Below, piece by piece: positions 35,079 through 44,894 of a DNA stretch of 64,000 bases. Under the pieces are notes generated by a model. That model made no database searches. It worked only from the letters and a program-made list of their open reading frames with translations, and was not told where the DNA came from. The DNA comes from Bog-950 sp046329495 (GTDB lineage Bacteria; Bacteroidota; Bacteroidia; Chitinophagales; LD1), in NCBI GenBank assembly GCA_046329495.1, contig JAXLUO010000003.1, positions 248,001 through 312,000 of the forward strand, in the 5' to 3' direction. Numbering within the stretch: the stretch's first letter is position 1; each line of letters begins with the position of its first letter. The position numbers and the translations under genes were made by a program.

Positions 35079-35783
35079 ATGAATCAATCGCTTAAAGTGC
35101 TGGCGCTTAGTTGCCATTTATTGTTGTGGGGTGCTGCCATGGCGCAGAACACCGCCCCCGGTCAATACATTAGCTCCGACAAGAAGGACACCTCGGTAAG
35201 CAGTCATTACCACGATGATCCGCAGGACCATCTGCATCAAACCACCATACCGGTGCAGGGCGATAACAATAGTTCGGGCAATGGTATGGATGGCAATAAC
35301 AATGGTAGTAACGGAGGTAATAGCAGCAGCAATAATGGTAGCGGACAAGACGTTCGCACCGGTTACGAAGGCAGCACCGGCGATGCCAACCTGGGCGATA
35401 ACTCAGCGGCAGAGGTAGCCACCAATGGCAAAAAGGCCCAAAGCGGTATGCTGAACGCGGCCGTGGGTTTGTTTGGTATAGGAGCCTTGGTGGGTTTATA
35501 CCTGCTATCGTTTCTGTTGGGCAACAATCATCCGCCTAAGTTGGTGGCAGGTCTGCATGGTGTATTGGTGCTAACAGGCATTGGTTTGCTCATTGCCTAT
35601 AGCATGAAGAATCAACCTGCACCTATTGCCAGCTTAGTGTTGTATAGTATAGCCGTGCTGGGTGGTTTAACCGTGCTGTATATGGACCTAAGCAAAAAGC
35701 AGGTGCCCAAGTGGCTGCCGGTGGTGCACGGCTTAATTGCCCTGTCAGGCTTTATAACGTTGTTGGTATTTGCTTACGCTTAA
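35079..35783 (+). CDS. Exported/membrane protein with Asn/Gly/Ser linker and four helices
   Basis: 234 residues. Signal-like N-terminus (1-22, LLLWGAAMAQ), a low-complexity Gly/Asn/Ser stretch at about 60-90 (GDNNSSGNGMDGNNNGSNGG), then four hydrophobic helices filling residues 121-234. The four-helix part resembles small unknown membrane proteins; no catalytic residues seen. Followed 10 bp later by a small gene on the same strand. Confidence 0.65.
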   Translation: MNQSLKVLALSCHLLLWGAAMAQNTAPGQYISSDKKDTSVSSHYHDDPQDHLHQTTIPVQGDNNSSGNGMDGNNNGSNGGNSSSNNGSGQDVRTGYEGSTGDANLGDNSAAEVATNGKKAQSGMLNAAVGLFGIGALVGLYLLSFLLGNNHPPKLVAGLHGVLVLTGIGLLIAYSMKNQPAPIASLVLYSIAVLGGLTVLYMDLSKKQVPKWLPVVHGLIALSGFITLLVFAYA

Positions 35784-35793
35784 TACCGGCAAC

Positions 35794-36084
35794 ATGATTG
35801 GTAACCGCATAAAGTTTACCCGGCGCGAGCTGGAGAACCTGATAGAAATGGGTTTTAGCTGCCTGGTAGCCGAAACGCTCTCAGCACCCGAAGCGCCTGT
35901 AACGGCGGTGGTGTTTTACCCGTTCAGGCGCGAGGATGATGCAGCGGCCTTATTTGCCGAGGAGATAAGAAGGGCGGATAGAATACCGGGGCCTTATCAC
36001 GTTTATCCGATAAAGGATGAGGAGATCACAAAGCTGATAGACGGGGTGGAGCGAACCGTTTGTTATGTTGAATACCCGATGTAG
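35794..36084 (+). CDS. Small conserved-looking cytosolic protein
   Basis: 96 residues from the ATG at 35794; an upstream TTG (35770) would overlap the previous gene. Sequence KFTRRELENLIEMGFSCLVAETL and VVFYPFRREDDAAALFAEEI looks well folded (alpha/beta), with no membrane part. No family recognised. Probably co-transcribed with the preceding membrane protein. Confidence 0.55.
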   Translation: MIGNRIKFTRRELENLIEMGFSCLVAETLSAPEAPVTAVVFYPFRREDDAAALFAEEIRRADRIPGPYHVYPIKDEEITKLIDGVERTVCYVEYPM

Positions 36085-36087
36085 AAG

Positions 36088-37236
36088 TTAGAATGCCTTG
36101 GCAAATCGGTGCGCAAACGAATAGGCCACACTAATGCCGATGAAAGAGTTGAAGTGAGAGGGAGTATGGCCTGTGCGTTCAAACACCTTATCACTGCTCT
36201 GGAACAAGCGGCCTTCGAAACGTATCAAAGCGTTTTTAAAAGGTATTGCATCTATATTTAATGAGTAGCCAAAAGTTTGGAACCCGTTGGGTGTGTTGGT
36301 CGCAATCAATACTCCGTGTGCATCGCTGTAATACTCAAACCGGGCGGCAATTGCCAGTTGTTGTATAGGCACTGCCCTTACAATAACCACCGGCGAATAC
36401 CAAAGGTTGTATTGTTTGCTGCCCCTGCTTTGCTGTTCGGCACCGGCATCAAAACCAAGGGTAATACCTAACTGTTCAATAGGATTGTAGATGGCGTAGA
36501 AGTTATGAAAGTAGCGCATGCAGCGCAGGCTATCGGGTTTGTCGTTACCGATAAAGGCCGAGGAGTTGAGCACCAGTTTATCGGCAATGGTGCCCTGCAC
36601 CTGCCAGCCAAAGGAAGGTATGGTATGCGCCGCCCGCAGTTGAATATGTTGCCAGCCATTTAGTAGCAATACCGCAGCAGTTAGGTTGCCGGCCGGGTTG
36701 GTGTAACTAAGTTTAACGCCGCTTTCGTAGTAAGGCGAATTTTCGGCCAGTATGCTGCGGGTAAGGTTCCAGCAATCCTTGCTCACGGCACTTTCAAAAC
36801 CGATGTGCGAGGCAAAGATGCCGGCATCCAGCCACAGTTGTTGCTTCTTCAACAATCGCAGGCCGGCGTTGGCTTCAAACATGTTCTTTGACAGTTTAGG
36901 CTCTTGAGCCAAATTGGCCATGCTGTAGGTGCCGGCCATTATAGCCAGGTTTGCCCGCAGGCGCTGTGCAGTATAGTTCAGCTTTAGGTAGGCCAGGTTT
37001 ACCGTTACCTGGTTGTTGCGGTTATGGCTGTAGATGAAAGAAGGGCGCTCCTGTTTATCGGGCCGGTTAAAGTCGCGCACATAGTAAGCTTCTATATAGC
37101 CGCTTATTTCCAGCGTACCTTTTTGCCAACCGGTATTGGTAGCAACCGAATCGCTTTGCGCCTGGGTGTTGGTGGCAAACGCTATAAGCAGCAGCAACCA
37201 AAAGCATTTGAAACAGCGGGCATACATGTGCGGCAA
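36088..37236 (-). CDS. Outer-membrane beta-barrel porin (BBP2 type)
   Basis: 382 residues with a signal peptide (1-26, FATNTQAQ). GTLEISGYIEAYYVRDFNRP and alternating amphipathic strands, ending in Phe (RFAKAF), match the OmpL-like/BBP2 barrels common in Bacteroidota. General or specific porin function is inferred; the substrate is unknown. Stops 4 bp from the convergent small gene. Confidence 0.75.
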   Translation of the reverse strand: MPHMYARCFKCFWLLLLIAFATNTQAQSDSVATNTGWQKGTLEISGYIEAYYVRDFNRPDKQERPSFIYSHNRNNQVTVNLAYLKLNYTAQRLRANLAIMAGTYSMANLAQEPKLSKNMFEANAGLRLLKKQQLWLDAGIFASHIGFESAVSKDCWNLTRSILAENSPYYESGVKLSYTNPAGNLTAAVLLLNGWQHIQLRAAHTIPSFGWQVQGTIADKLVLNSSAFIGNDKPDSLRCMRYFHNFYAIYNPIEQLGITLGFDAGAEQQSRGSKQYNLWYSPVVIVRAVPIQQLAIAARFEYYSDAHGVLIATNTPNGFQTFGYSLNIDAIPFKNALIRFEGRLFQSSDKVFERTGHTPSHFNSFIGISVAYSFAHRFAKAF

Positions 37237-37283
37237 TATTACAATAAGCCCTTATGAAAACAGCTGACGTTTGGCAGGTGTTG

Positions 37284-40229
37284 TTAAGTAAACAGATGGT
37301 CGCCAAAAGCCCAGTCAATACGTTGCATGTGGCTTACATCAATGCTGGGCACATTGAACTCTTCTATCACGATACCTTTAAGTAAGTAGCAACCCTTGCC
37401 CGTAAAGGGGTACCGGTCGATAGATTGAGGGAAATGAACCGTATCGAACAAACGGCCCGCGCTATCAATAAAGCAGCCAAAGTACATAATAGCCCCGTGG
37501 ATGGTTTGTACGCGTTTGATGTTTACATAGTAGCCCGTAATGTAAACCACCTTCCCCAGGTGCTCCATTAGCGTAGCAGCCGTAACGGTGTTTTTATAAG
37601 GCTTGTTCAACAGGGTAAAAGGCGAAGTGTAAGGGTGGCCCAGTATCTTCATCTCGTCGATGGCATCTTCGAAACGGTTGTATTCAAGGCCCGGCAGGTT
37701 GGTAACGGAATCTTCGGGCGGCGTACCAAACAACTCGCGGCGGGGCTCTGTTTTTTTAGCCTTACCCAACAGCAGGTGTGCTTCCCACAACAGTTCCTTA
37801 CTGCTTAACCCGGTAAACCGAAAGGCCTTGATGCGGATAAGAATGCGCAGTTGCTCCAGCGAAATAGGCACCCGGTTTATAAAGTCGTGCAGGCCGGCAA
37901 AGGGGCCGTTTAGTTGGCGTTCTTCCAGTATATGTTTTATGCTCTTTTGCTCCAGGTCCTTTATCAAACCAAGGCCCATATAAATAGTAGTGCCTTCCAG
38001 CACCGCCAGTGCAACGCTGTTGTTTACACAGGGCAATTGTACATCAGCACCCAACATGCGGGCCTCGTGCAGGTAAAACTCGGTACTGTAAAACCCGCCA
38101 AAGTTGTTCAGCACACCGGTCATAAACTCAATAGGATAGTAGGCGCGCAGAAACAGGCTTTGGTAGCTCTCTACTGCGTAGGAAGCGGAGTGCCCCTTAG
38201 CAAACGAGTAGCCGGCAAAGCTCTCGATCTGCCGCCAAATCTCGGCAGTTTCTTCTAAAGGGTAATTACGTGCCTTACAGTTGTTGAAGAAGGTATCGCG
38301 CACCTGCTGAAACTCGGCCCGCGAACGGTATTTACCGCTCATGCCCCGGCGCATTACATCGGCTTCTTCCAGTGTTAGGCCGGCATAGTAATGGGCTACC
38401 TTTATCACATCCTCCTGGTATACCATTACGCCATAGGTGTCGGGCATAATCTCCAGCAGTTTGGGGTGGGCTTTTTTTCGGTGTTCAGGGTAGCGGTAGC
38501 GTAGTATGTATTCGCGCATCATACCACTGCTGGCCACACCGGGGCGTATAACCGAACTGGCTGCTACCAGGCCCAGGTAGTCTTCTACCTCCAGCTTGCG
38601 CAGCAGTTGCCGCATAGCCGGCGATTCCACATAAAAACAACCTACGGTATCGCCGGTTTTAAGCAGTTGGTTAATGCGGGGATCAACCTTAAAGTCCTGC
38701 ACGCGGTGGATGTCTATTTCTTCCCCGCGGTTGGTTTTAATCAGCTCCACGGCGTCCTTAATATGCCCTAAACCACGCTGGCTAAGTATGTCGAATTTGT
38801 ATAATCCTACATCCTCGGCTTCCAGCATCGAGAATTGGGTGGAGGGGAAACCTACGGGCATTAATTCCAGCGCACCGTAATAGGTAACGGGTAGCTCCGA
38901 GATGATGATACCGCAGGCATGCACGCTAAGCAGGTTGGGTAAGCCATGCAGGCGGTTGGCATACTTTAAAACCAGTTGGCCATATTGGTCGCTGGTTTGG
39001 GTGCGCACACCGCCTTCCTGTAGCTTGTCTATCTCGCGGTCGGGCAAACCAAACACTTTGCCTATTTCCCGTATACACGACTTCTTTTCAAAAGTGCTGT
39101 AACTGCCCAGCAAGGCGGCATGTTCGCCATACTTATCAAAGATGTATTCGCGCACGGTATCGCGATCGGTATGCGAAAAGTCTATGTCGAAGTCGGGCGG
39201 GTTTTTACGCGAAGGGTTAATGAATCGCTCAAAGTAAAGATCCAGTTCAATAGGGTCCACATCTGTAATGCGCAGGCAATAAGCAACTAAGCTGTTGGCG
39301 CCGCTGCCTCTTCCGATGTGGAAGAACCCCTGCTCGGTAGCAAAGCGAACAATGTCCCAGTTGATGAGGAAGTAAGAAGCGAAATCCTGTTTGATGATCG
39401 TTTCCATCTCCTTGTTAAACCGCTGCCGTATCTGTTCGCCGGGGTTGGGGTAGCGGTAGTGCAAGCCTTCTTCGGCCAGTTGTTGCAGCAAGCGGTAGTC
39501 TTCCTGAATGGAATGGGTAAACCGCCTTTTGTTTTTGTTGCTGCGGAAATTGAAGGTTACGTTACACTGTTCCAGAATACGTTCGGTGTTATAGATGGCA
39601 GTAGGGAAGTCGGAGAAGAGTAGTTGAAGGTCCTTAAGAGGACCAAAGCAATCGGCTTCGGTGCCTTGCTCGCCGGGGGGGAGCATACTTAATACAACGT
39701 TATGATGAATGGCCCGCAAAAGCCGGTGAGTGTTAAAGTCGTGTTTGTTGCGGAAGCTTATGGGGGCCAGCAACACCAGTTTTTGGGGCGATATGTTCTT
39801 GCCATACAAGCGGAAATAGGGCACATCTGCCGGTTTTATGCCTATGTATTCGTTGGGCTCCAGTTGGTGTGTTATGCCGCGCTGCCATGGGTAAATCACA
39901 AAACAGTTGGGCAGTTCAGGCGCCAGTGTAGGTATCTCCAGGTGGTTGGTGCGGTAAAAGCTCAGGTGTTCGTTCAATTCGCGGAAGCCTTCGTTGTTGG
40001 CAGCCAGGGCTATATAGTGTTGCTGGGCATTGGTGCGGAAATCAATACCTATAACTGGTTTGATATTGTACCGTGGGGCCAGGCGTATAAAGTCGAGCAC
40101 GCCCGAAGTGTTGTTGATGTCGGTTAATGCCAACGTAGTAATGCCGGCATGCTGTGCATATTGCAACAGGGCCTCGGGGCTCATAACCCCGTAATTAAGG
40201 CTAAACCAGCTATGGCAATTCAAATACAT
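37284..40229 (-). CDS. dnaE2: DNA polymerase III alpha subunit, short form (probably the secondary, damage-related DnaE)
   Basis: 981 residues, C-family polymerase. PHP domain at the start (NCHSWFSLNYGVMSPEAL, LALTDINN), palm motifs GRGSGANSLVAYCL and PPDFDIDFSHTDRD with catalytic Asp residues, fingers GVMVYQEDVIKVAH and FAKGHSASYA, then helix-hairpin-helix and an OB fold (VVYITGYYVNIKRV). It ends directly after the OB fold and lacks the tau-binding C-terminus of a replicative DnaE, as in ImuC/DnaE2 or the short second DnaE of Bacteroidota. No imuA/imuB/dinB is beside it. A -7-like TAATTTTG lies at 40247-40254 on the minus strand. Confidence 0.85.
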   Translation of the reverse strand: MYLNCHSWFSLNYGVMSPEALLQYAQHAGITTLALTDINNTSGVLDFIRLAPRYNIKPVIGIDFRTNAQQHYIALAANNEGFRELNEHLSFYRTNHLEIPTLAPELPNCFVIYPWQRGITHQLEPNEYIGIKPADVPYFRLYGKNISPQKLVLLAPISFRNKHDFNTHRLLRAIHHNVVLSMLPPGEQGTEADCFGPLKDLQLLFSDFPTAIYNTERILEQCNVTFNFRSNKNKRRFTHSIQEDYRLLQQLAEEGLHYRYPNPGEQIRQRFNKEMETIIKQDFASYFLINWDIVRFATEQGFFHIGRGSGANSLVAYCLRITDVDPIELDLYFERFINPSRKNPPDFDIDFSHTDRDTVREYIFDKYGEHAALLGSYSTFEKKSCIREIGKVFGLPDREIDKLQEGGVRTQTSDQYGQLVLKYANRLHGLPNLLSVHACGIIISELPVTYYGALELMPVGFPSTQFSMLEAEDVGLYKFDILSQRGLGHIKDAVELIKTNRGEEIDIHRVQDFKVDPRINQLLKTGDTVGCFYVESPAMRQLLRKLEVEDYLGLVAASSVIRPGVASSGMMREYILRYRYPEHRKKAHPKLLEIMPDTYGVMVYQEDVIKVAHYYAGLTLEEADVMRRGMSGKYRSRAEFQQVRDTFFNNCKARNYPLEETAEIWRQIESFAGYSFAKGHSASYAVESYQSLFLRAYYPIEFMTGVLNNFGGFYSTEFYLHEARMLGADVQLPCVNNSVALAVLEGTTIYMGLGLIKDLEQKSIKHILEERQLNGPFAGLHDFINRVPISLEQLRILIRIKAFRFTGLSSKELLWEAHLLLGKAKKTEPRRELFGTPPEDSVTNLPGLEYNRFEDAIDEMKILGHPYTSPFTLLNKPYKNTVTAATLMEHLGKVVYITGYYVNIKRVQTIHGAIMYFGCFIDSAGRLFDTVHFPQSIDRYPFTGKGCYLLKGIVIEEFNVPSIDVSHMQRIDWAFGDHLFT

Positions 40230-40322
40230 GTTAGCGTGTGTGCTTGCAAAATTAGCAAAAAGCTAAAAAATGTAGCCATTAAAAGGGCTTTATTTTCGGG
40301 GAAAATGGCTTTGTTTCGTAGT

Positions 40323-41165
40323 ATGAAACTGCATACCATCGATACCGGCTTTTTTAAGTTAGACGGCGGCGCCATGTTTGGCGTGGTGCCTAAAACCATG
40401 TGGCAAAAGCTAAATGTGCCCGATGCTAATAACCTGTGTACCTGGGCTATGCGCTGTATGCTAATTGAGGATGGCAAGCAACTGATATTGATAGACTGCG
40501 GCCTGGGCGATAAACAGGATGCTAAGTTCTTCAGCCACTATGAACCGCATGGCGATGCCTCGCTGGAGAAGTCGATAAAGGCTCTGGGTTATAGCTTTGA
40601 TGATGTTACGGATGTAATCCTCTCGCACCTGCACTTTGACCATTGTGGCGGGGCCATCAAGCGCAACAGCGAAGGCGGCTATTACCCGGCATTTAAGAAC
40701 GCCACCTACTGGAGCAACCTCGAACATTGGGAATGGGCCACTAAACCCAATGCCCGGGAAAAAGCCTCGTTTTTAAAGGAGAACATATTGCCGATACAGG
40801 AGAGCGGTCAGTTAAAGATGGTAGAAAGTGGCAGCACAGCCGTACATCCCAACATTGCGCTGCATACCGTATCGGGCCATACCGAGAGCATGTTTATACC
40901 ACACATTACCGTGAATGGCAAAACCATTATTTACTGTGCTGATTTGTTCCCCAGCATGGCGCATATACCGCTGCCGTATGTAATGGCTTACGATACGCGT
41001 CCGCTGCTTACATTGGATGAAAAGAAGAAGGTGCTGGACTATGCCGTAGCCAACAACTATTACCTCTTCTTTGAGCACGATAAAGCCAATGAACTTTGCA
41101 GCCTGCAGCAAACCGAAAAGGGGGTACGCGAGAAGGACTTGCTGAAACTGGCCGACTTGTTATAA
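40323..41165 (+). CDS. MBL-fold metallo-hydrolase
   Basis: 280 residues from the ATG at 40323 (MKLHTIDTGFFKLDGGAMFG); longer frames run into the divergent dnaE gene and are not credible. The metal-binding HLHFDHCGG motif is intact, with H in VSGHTESM and D in YCADLFP as further ligands. The pattern matches the lactonase/quorum-quenching-like and N-acyl hydrolase branch of the beta-lactamase fold; the substrate is unknown. Confidence 0.8.
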   Translation: MKLHTIDTGFFKLDGGAMFGVVPKTMWQKLNVPDANNLCTWAMRCMLIEDGKQLILIDCGLGDKQDAKFFSHYEPHGDASLEKSIKALGYSFDDVTDVILSHLHFDHCGGAIKRNSEGGYYPAFKNATYWSNLEHWEWATKPNAREKASFLKENILPIQESGQLKMVESGSTAVHPNIALHTVSGHTESMFIPHITVNGKTIIYCADLFPSMAHIPLPYVMAYDTRPLLTLDEKKKVLDYAVANNYYLFFEHDKANELCSLQQTEKGVREKDLLKLADLL

Positions 41166-41228
41166 ACAGCGCCTACTGAATTTTTTGCCACCCCAGCCGT
41201 TCTACAATAGAGCAGTAAACCAATACCT

Positions 41229-41795
41229 ATGTATAAGCTGAAGATCATAATTGCCAGCACCCGCCCCGGCCGCAAAGGCGAGGCCGTAGGTGCCTGGATA
41301 ACCGAACTGGCTAAGCAGCAACCGGACTTTGAAATAGAAGTGCTGGACCTGGCGGTTATAAACCTGCCTTTTTTGGATGAGGCTAATCACCCGCGGTTGC
41401 ACAAGTACGAGAAGGAGCACACCAAAAAGTGGAGCGAAACTATTGATGGTGCCGATGCCTTTTTGTTTGTAACACCGGAGTATAATTACGGCTACCCGGC
41501 CCCTTTAAAGAACGCTATTGACTTCTTGTTTTGGGAGTGGCATTTTAAGCCTGTAGCTTTTGTTACTTACGGTGGTATTGCTGGTGGCACCCGCTGCCAG
41601 CAGATGTTGAAGCAGGTTGTTACGGCCTTAAGCATGATGCCTGTAAATGAGGCGGTTAACGTGCCTTCCTTCGCGAAGTTTTTAACGCAGGAGGGGAAGT
41701 TTGAACCGGATGAAGTGGTAGAGAAGTCAGCCGGAGAGATGTTTAAAAGCCTGCTGAAATGGACTACGGCGCTGGCCCCTATGCGGCAAAAATAA
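41229..41795 (+). CDS. NADPH-dependent FMN reductase family protein
   Basis: 188 residues, flavodoxin-like. IIASTRPGRKGEAVGAWITE is the phosphate-binding loop for FMN and PEYNYGYPAPLKNAIDFL the isoalloxazine loop. Likely a cytosolic quinone/azo/FMN reductase. Starts 63 bp after the MBL gene and ends at a terminator. Confidence 0.85.
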   Translation: MYKLKIIIASTRPGRKGEAVGAWITELAKQQPDFEIEVLDLAVINLPFLDEANHPRLHKYEKEHTKKWSETIDGADAFLFVTPEYNYGYPAPLKNAIDFLFWEWHFKPVAFVTYGGIAGGTRCQQMLKQVVTALSMMPVNEAVNVPSFAKFLTQEGKFEPDEVVEKSAGEMFKSLLKWTTALAPMRQK

Positions 41796-41822
41796 AGGCA
41801 GCCGCTAAGGACTGCCTTTTTG

Positions 41823-41823
<1 letters not shown>
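41794..41823 (+). terminator. Intrinsic terminator after FMN reductase gene
   Basis: Stem AAAGGCAG (41794-41801) / CTGCCTTT (41812-41819) and T run; overlaps the stop codon and abuts the 3' end of the convergent tRNA gene. Confidence 0.8.
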
Positions 41824-41896
<73 letters not shown>

Positions 41897-42078
41897 ATTT
41901 GCGCCTTAGGAGATGACCTCCTTAAAAGCGGGACGCAAATATATTTCTTTCGGTGAAATTTTAGAGTCCCGGGCCCAACTATTGGTATAAAAGTTTGAAG
42001 GCAAGGGCTTTGGCTTTAACGCCGGGGCAGTAGGCGGGCAAGGCAAGTTTTATATTTTAGCTTCCTAAACTGTTGATT

Positions 42079-43065
42079 GTGGCAGAAAGAAAGATACGTT
42101 TCCGTGAGGCTTTGCGCGAGGCCATGAGTGAAGAAATGCGCCGCGACCCTACCGTTTTTTTAATGGGGGAAGAAGTAGCCGAATACGATGGCGCTTATAA
42201 AGTAAGCCAGGGTATGCTGGCTGAGTTTGGTGCCAAGCGGGTAATTGATACACCGATCTCTGAACTGGGTTTTGCCGGTATTGCCGTGGGTGCGGCCATG
42301 AATGGCGTACGCCCGATTGTGGAGTTTATGACCTGGAACTTTGCCATACTGGCTTTTGACCAAATCATTAACGGCTCGGCGAAGATGCTGGCCATGAGCG
42401 GCGGGCAGTTTGGTAACCCAATTGTGTTCCGCGGACCGCAGGGCAGTGCCGGGCAGCTTGGGGCGCAGCATTCCCAAATGCTCACCAATATGCTGGCTTC
42501 GGTGCCGGGTTTAAAGGTGATATCTCCATCTAATCCATACGATGCCAAAGGCCTTTTAAAGAGCGCCATCCGCGATAACGACCCTGTTATGTTTATGGAG
42601 AGCGAGGTGATGTATAGCGACCTTGGCGAAGTGCCTGAAACCGAATACCTGATACCAATTGGTAAGGCAGATATTAAGCGAGAAGGCACCGATGTTACCC
42701 TTGTATCGTATAACAAGATGATGAAGGTAGCGCTTAAGGCGGCCGAGGAGTTGGAGAAAGAAGGTATAAGCGCGGAGGTTATTGATCTTCGCACCATTCG
42801 TCCGCTGGATATGGAGACCATCCTTACCTCGGTTAAGAAGACTAACCGCCTGGTAATTATAGACGAAAGCTGGCCGTTTACCTCTATTGCTTCGGAGATT
42901 ACCTTCCAGGTGCAGCGGTACGGTTTTGATTACCTTGATGCACCTATACGCCGTGTTTGCGGTGCCGATGCTTCGATGCACTATGCAGGTAATTTGGTGG
43001 AAGCCTACCTGCCCAGTGTGCCCAAGGTGGTTGAAGCCGTTAAGTCGGTTACCTATAAACTATAA
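42079..43065 (+). CDS. pdhB: Pyruvate dehydrogenase E1 component, beta subunit
   Basis: About 328 residues. With the alpha subunit it decarboxylates pyruvate on thiamine diphosphate. MGEEVAEYDGAYKVSQGM, EFMTWNFAILAFDQIINGSA and FRGPQGSAGQLGAQHSQ are typical. The start is uncertain: no ATG fits; GTG at 42079 (VAERKIRFREALREAM) agrees with the family's usual beginning, TTG at 42073 is the alternative. No alpha subunit is adjacent. TATTTTAG at 42053-42060 may be the -7 box. Confidence 0.9.
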   Translation: MAERKIRFREALREAMSEEMRRDPTVFLMGEEVAEYDGAYKVSQGMLAEFGAKRVIDTPISELGFAGIAVGAAMNGVRPIVEFMTWNFAILAFDQIINGSAKMLAMSGGQFGNPIVFRGPQGSAGQLGAQHSQMLTNMLASVPGLKVISPSNPYDAKGLLKSAIRDNDPVMFMESEVMYSDLGEVPETEYLIPIGKADIKREGTDVTLVSYNKMMKVALKAAEELEKEGISAEVIDLRTIRPLDMETILTSVKKTNRLVIIDESWPFTSIASEITFQVQRYGFDYLDAPIRRVCGADASMHYAGNLVEAYLPSVPKVVEAVKSVTYKL

Positions 43066-43082
43066 ACTATCCTAAAGGGTGG

Positions 43083-43112
43083 TTGGCATACCCGGCAAGC
43101 AGGTTATATTAG
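43083..43112 (+). promoter_or_regulatory. Promoter of the S41 peptidase gene
   Basis: TTG at 43083-43085, 19-bp spacer, TATATTAG at 43105-43112; one base from TAnnTTTG. 18 bp upstream of the ATG at 43131. Confidence 0.6.
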
Positions 43113-43130
43113 CGCCCTCAATAGTGATAG

Positions 43131-44765
43131 ATGAACAGCAAAGAAGAGTTTGATTATATCTCTTACCGTCAGAAGAATACTTCAAAGCCTAATCCGTACG
43201 CTCCGTTTATATATGCCGTAGTGCTGGTATTTGGCGTAGCCCTTGGTTACGTGGTTAATACCATTACCATGGGTAAGCAGAACATGTTCAGCAATGCCAA
43301 CTACGATAAGGTGCAGGAGATACTGGATTACGTAGACGTTAAATACGTTGATACGGTTAATCGTGAGCAACTGCTGGACGGCGCTATTGACAAGCTGTTG
43401 AGCGGCCTCGATCCTCACTCGGTTTACATCCCTGCCTCGGAACTGAAGGAAATGAATGAGTCGCTGGAGGGTAACTTTGAAGGTGTAGGTATTGAGTTTT
43501 ACCTGGTGCAGGATACCATTACCGTTGTAACTGCCATACCGGGCGGCCCATCGGAGAGTGTTGGTATTAAGGCCGGCGACCGTATTGTAAAGATCAACGA
43601 CACGCTGGTAGCCGGGGTACATATTGAGGAAACAGGCGTTAAGAAGAAGCTTCGCGGGCCTGCGGGTACCAAGGTGCATGTAAGCATTATGCGCAGCGGT
43701 GCCCAGAAGCTGGTAGAGTTTGATATTACCAGGGGCAAGATCCCTTTGTATAGTGTAGATGCTTCGTATATGATAGATGCTACTACCGGTTACATCCGCA
43801 TCAACAACTTTAGCGCTACTACACATGCCGAGTTTGTAGAGAAGGTGAACGAAATGGAGATGAAAGGCATGAAGAAGCTGATCATCGACTTGCGCGGTAA
43901 CCCGGGTGGTTACCTGCAGGCGGCTACCTCTATTGCCGATGAGGTAATAGGCGGCAAGCGCTTGCTGGTGTATACACAGGGTAAATCGTACGACCGTCAG
44001 AACTATAATGCCAGCAAAACCGGCTTGTTTGAAACCGGTGAACTTTGTGTGCTGATTGACCAGGGTTCAGCTTCGGCCAGCGAGATCCTTTCGGGCGCTA
44101 TTCAGGATTGGGACCGCGGTACAATTGTAGGCCGTACTTCGTTTGGCAAGGGCCTGGTGCAGGAGCAGTTTGAACTGCGCGATGGTTCGGCACTGCGCTT
44201 AACTGTGGCCCGTTATTATACACCTTCTGGCCGTTGCATACAGCGCAGCTACGAGAAAGGCACCGAGGAGTATTACAACGAGATTTACGAGCGCTATGCC
44301 CGTGGTGAGTTTGTTCACGAGGACTCGATCATCAGCAGCGATACTACCGTTTATAAAACAGCCGGTGGCCGCCGGGTTTATGGCGGTGGCGGTATACGCC
44401 CCGATGTGTTTGTGCCGATGGATACAAGCGCGGATAATGAATACTACTTTGCTGTGCGTTCGTTTGTGCCTGAGTTTGTTTACAAGTACTCGGCTGATCA
44501 TCCTGAATTCCTGAACAAATACAAGAGCCTCCAGGAATACTCGAGCGGATTTGCGGTTAGCGATGCCTTGTATAACGAGTTTATAAGCTATGCCACTGTC
44601 AAGGGTTTAAAGGATAAGAAGGATCGCGACGGTCATATTGCACCGAAGATCAAGACTACTTTACGGGCCTTTTTTGCCAAACAGGTTTGGCGCATGGAGG
44701 GTTACTACTTTATTGCCAACCAGGATGATAGTGTGGTGAAGGCGGCGTTGGAGAAGATGAAGTAA
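43131..44765 (+). CDS. ctp: C-terminal processing peptidase, S41 family
   Basis: 544 residues. One N-terminal membrane anchor (about 24-46, FIYAVVLVFGVALGYVV), periplasmic catalytic part. PDZ domain around 95-185 (GVGIEFYLVQDTITVV ... GDRIVKIND), then the S41 core with catalytic Ser in GSASASEILSGA and Lys in GRTSFGKGLVQEQ. It removes C-terminal tails of periplasmic proteins. The C-terminal ~150 residues are a helical extension common in the Bacteroidota form. Confidence 0.9.
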   Translation: MNSKEEFDYISYRQKNTSKPNPYAPFIYAVVLVFGVALGYVVNTITMGKQNMFSNANYDKVQEILDYVDVKYVDTVNREQLLDGAIDKLLSGLDPHSVYIPASELKEMNESLEGNFEGVGIEFYLVQDTITVVTAIPGGPSESVGIKAGDRIVKINDTLVAGVHIEETGVKKKLRGPAGTKVHVSIMRSGAQKLVEFDITRGKIPLYSVDASYMIDATTGYIRINNFSATTHAEFVEKVNEMEMKGMKKLIIDLRGNPGGYLQAATSIADEVIGGKRLLVYTQGKSYDRQNYNASKTGLFETGELCVLIDQGSASASEILSGAIQDWDRGTIVGRTSFGKGLVQEQFELRDGSALRLTVARYYTPSGRCIQRSYEKGTEEYYNEIYERYARGEFVHEDSIISSDTTVYKTAGGRRVYGGGGIRPDVFVPMDTSADNEYYFAVRSFVPEFVYKYSADHPEFLNKYKSLQEYSSGFAVSDALYNEFISYATVKGLKDKKDRDGHIAPKIKTTLRAFFAKQVWRMEGYYFIANQDDSVVKAALEKMK

Positions 44766-44864
44766 GCTTTTTACGGCTCGCTGATTAATGCTGATGGTTA
44801 TGATGGGTGTATGATTTGAGCTTACCAGCCTTTAAGCAGACTTGTGTGTAAGGATGTATTTACC

Positions 44865-44873
44865 GGGGGGGGG
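44865..44873. repeat. Poly-G tract (G9)
   Basis: Nine consecutive G in the 129-bp gap between ctp and the DUF5615 gene, 22 bp beyond that gene's stop. Intergenic, so no coding frame is switched. It is in a region with otherwise few homopolymers and may be length-variable. Confidence 0.6.
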
Positions 44874-44894
44874 TATACAACGTAATAGCTTCAG

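Noticed and set aside
40149..40322. Long N-terminal extension of the MBL hydrolase
   Set aside because: Overlaps the divergent dnaE gene; the family's conserved start is at MKLHTIDTG (40323).
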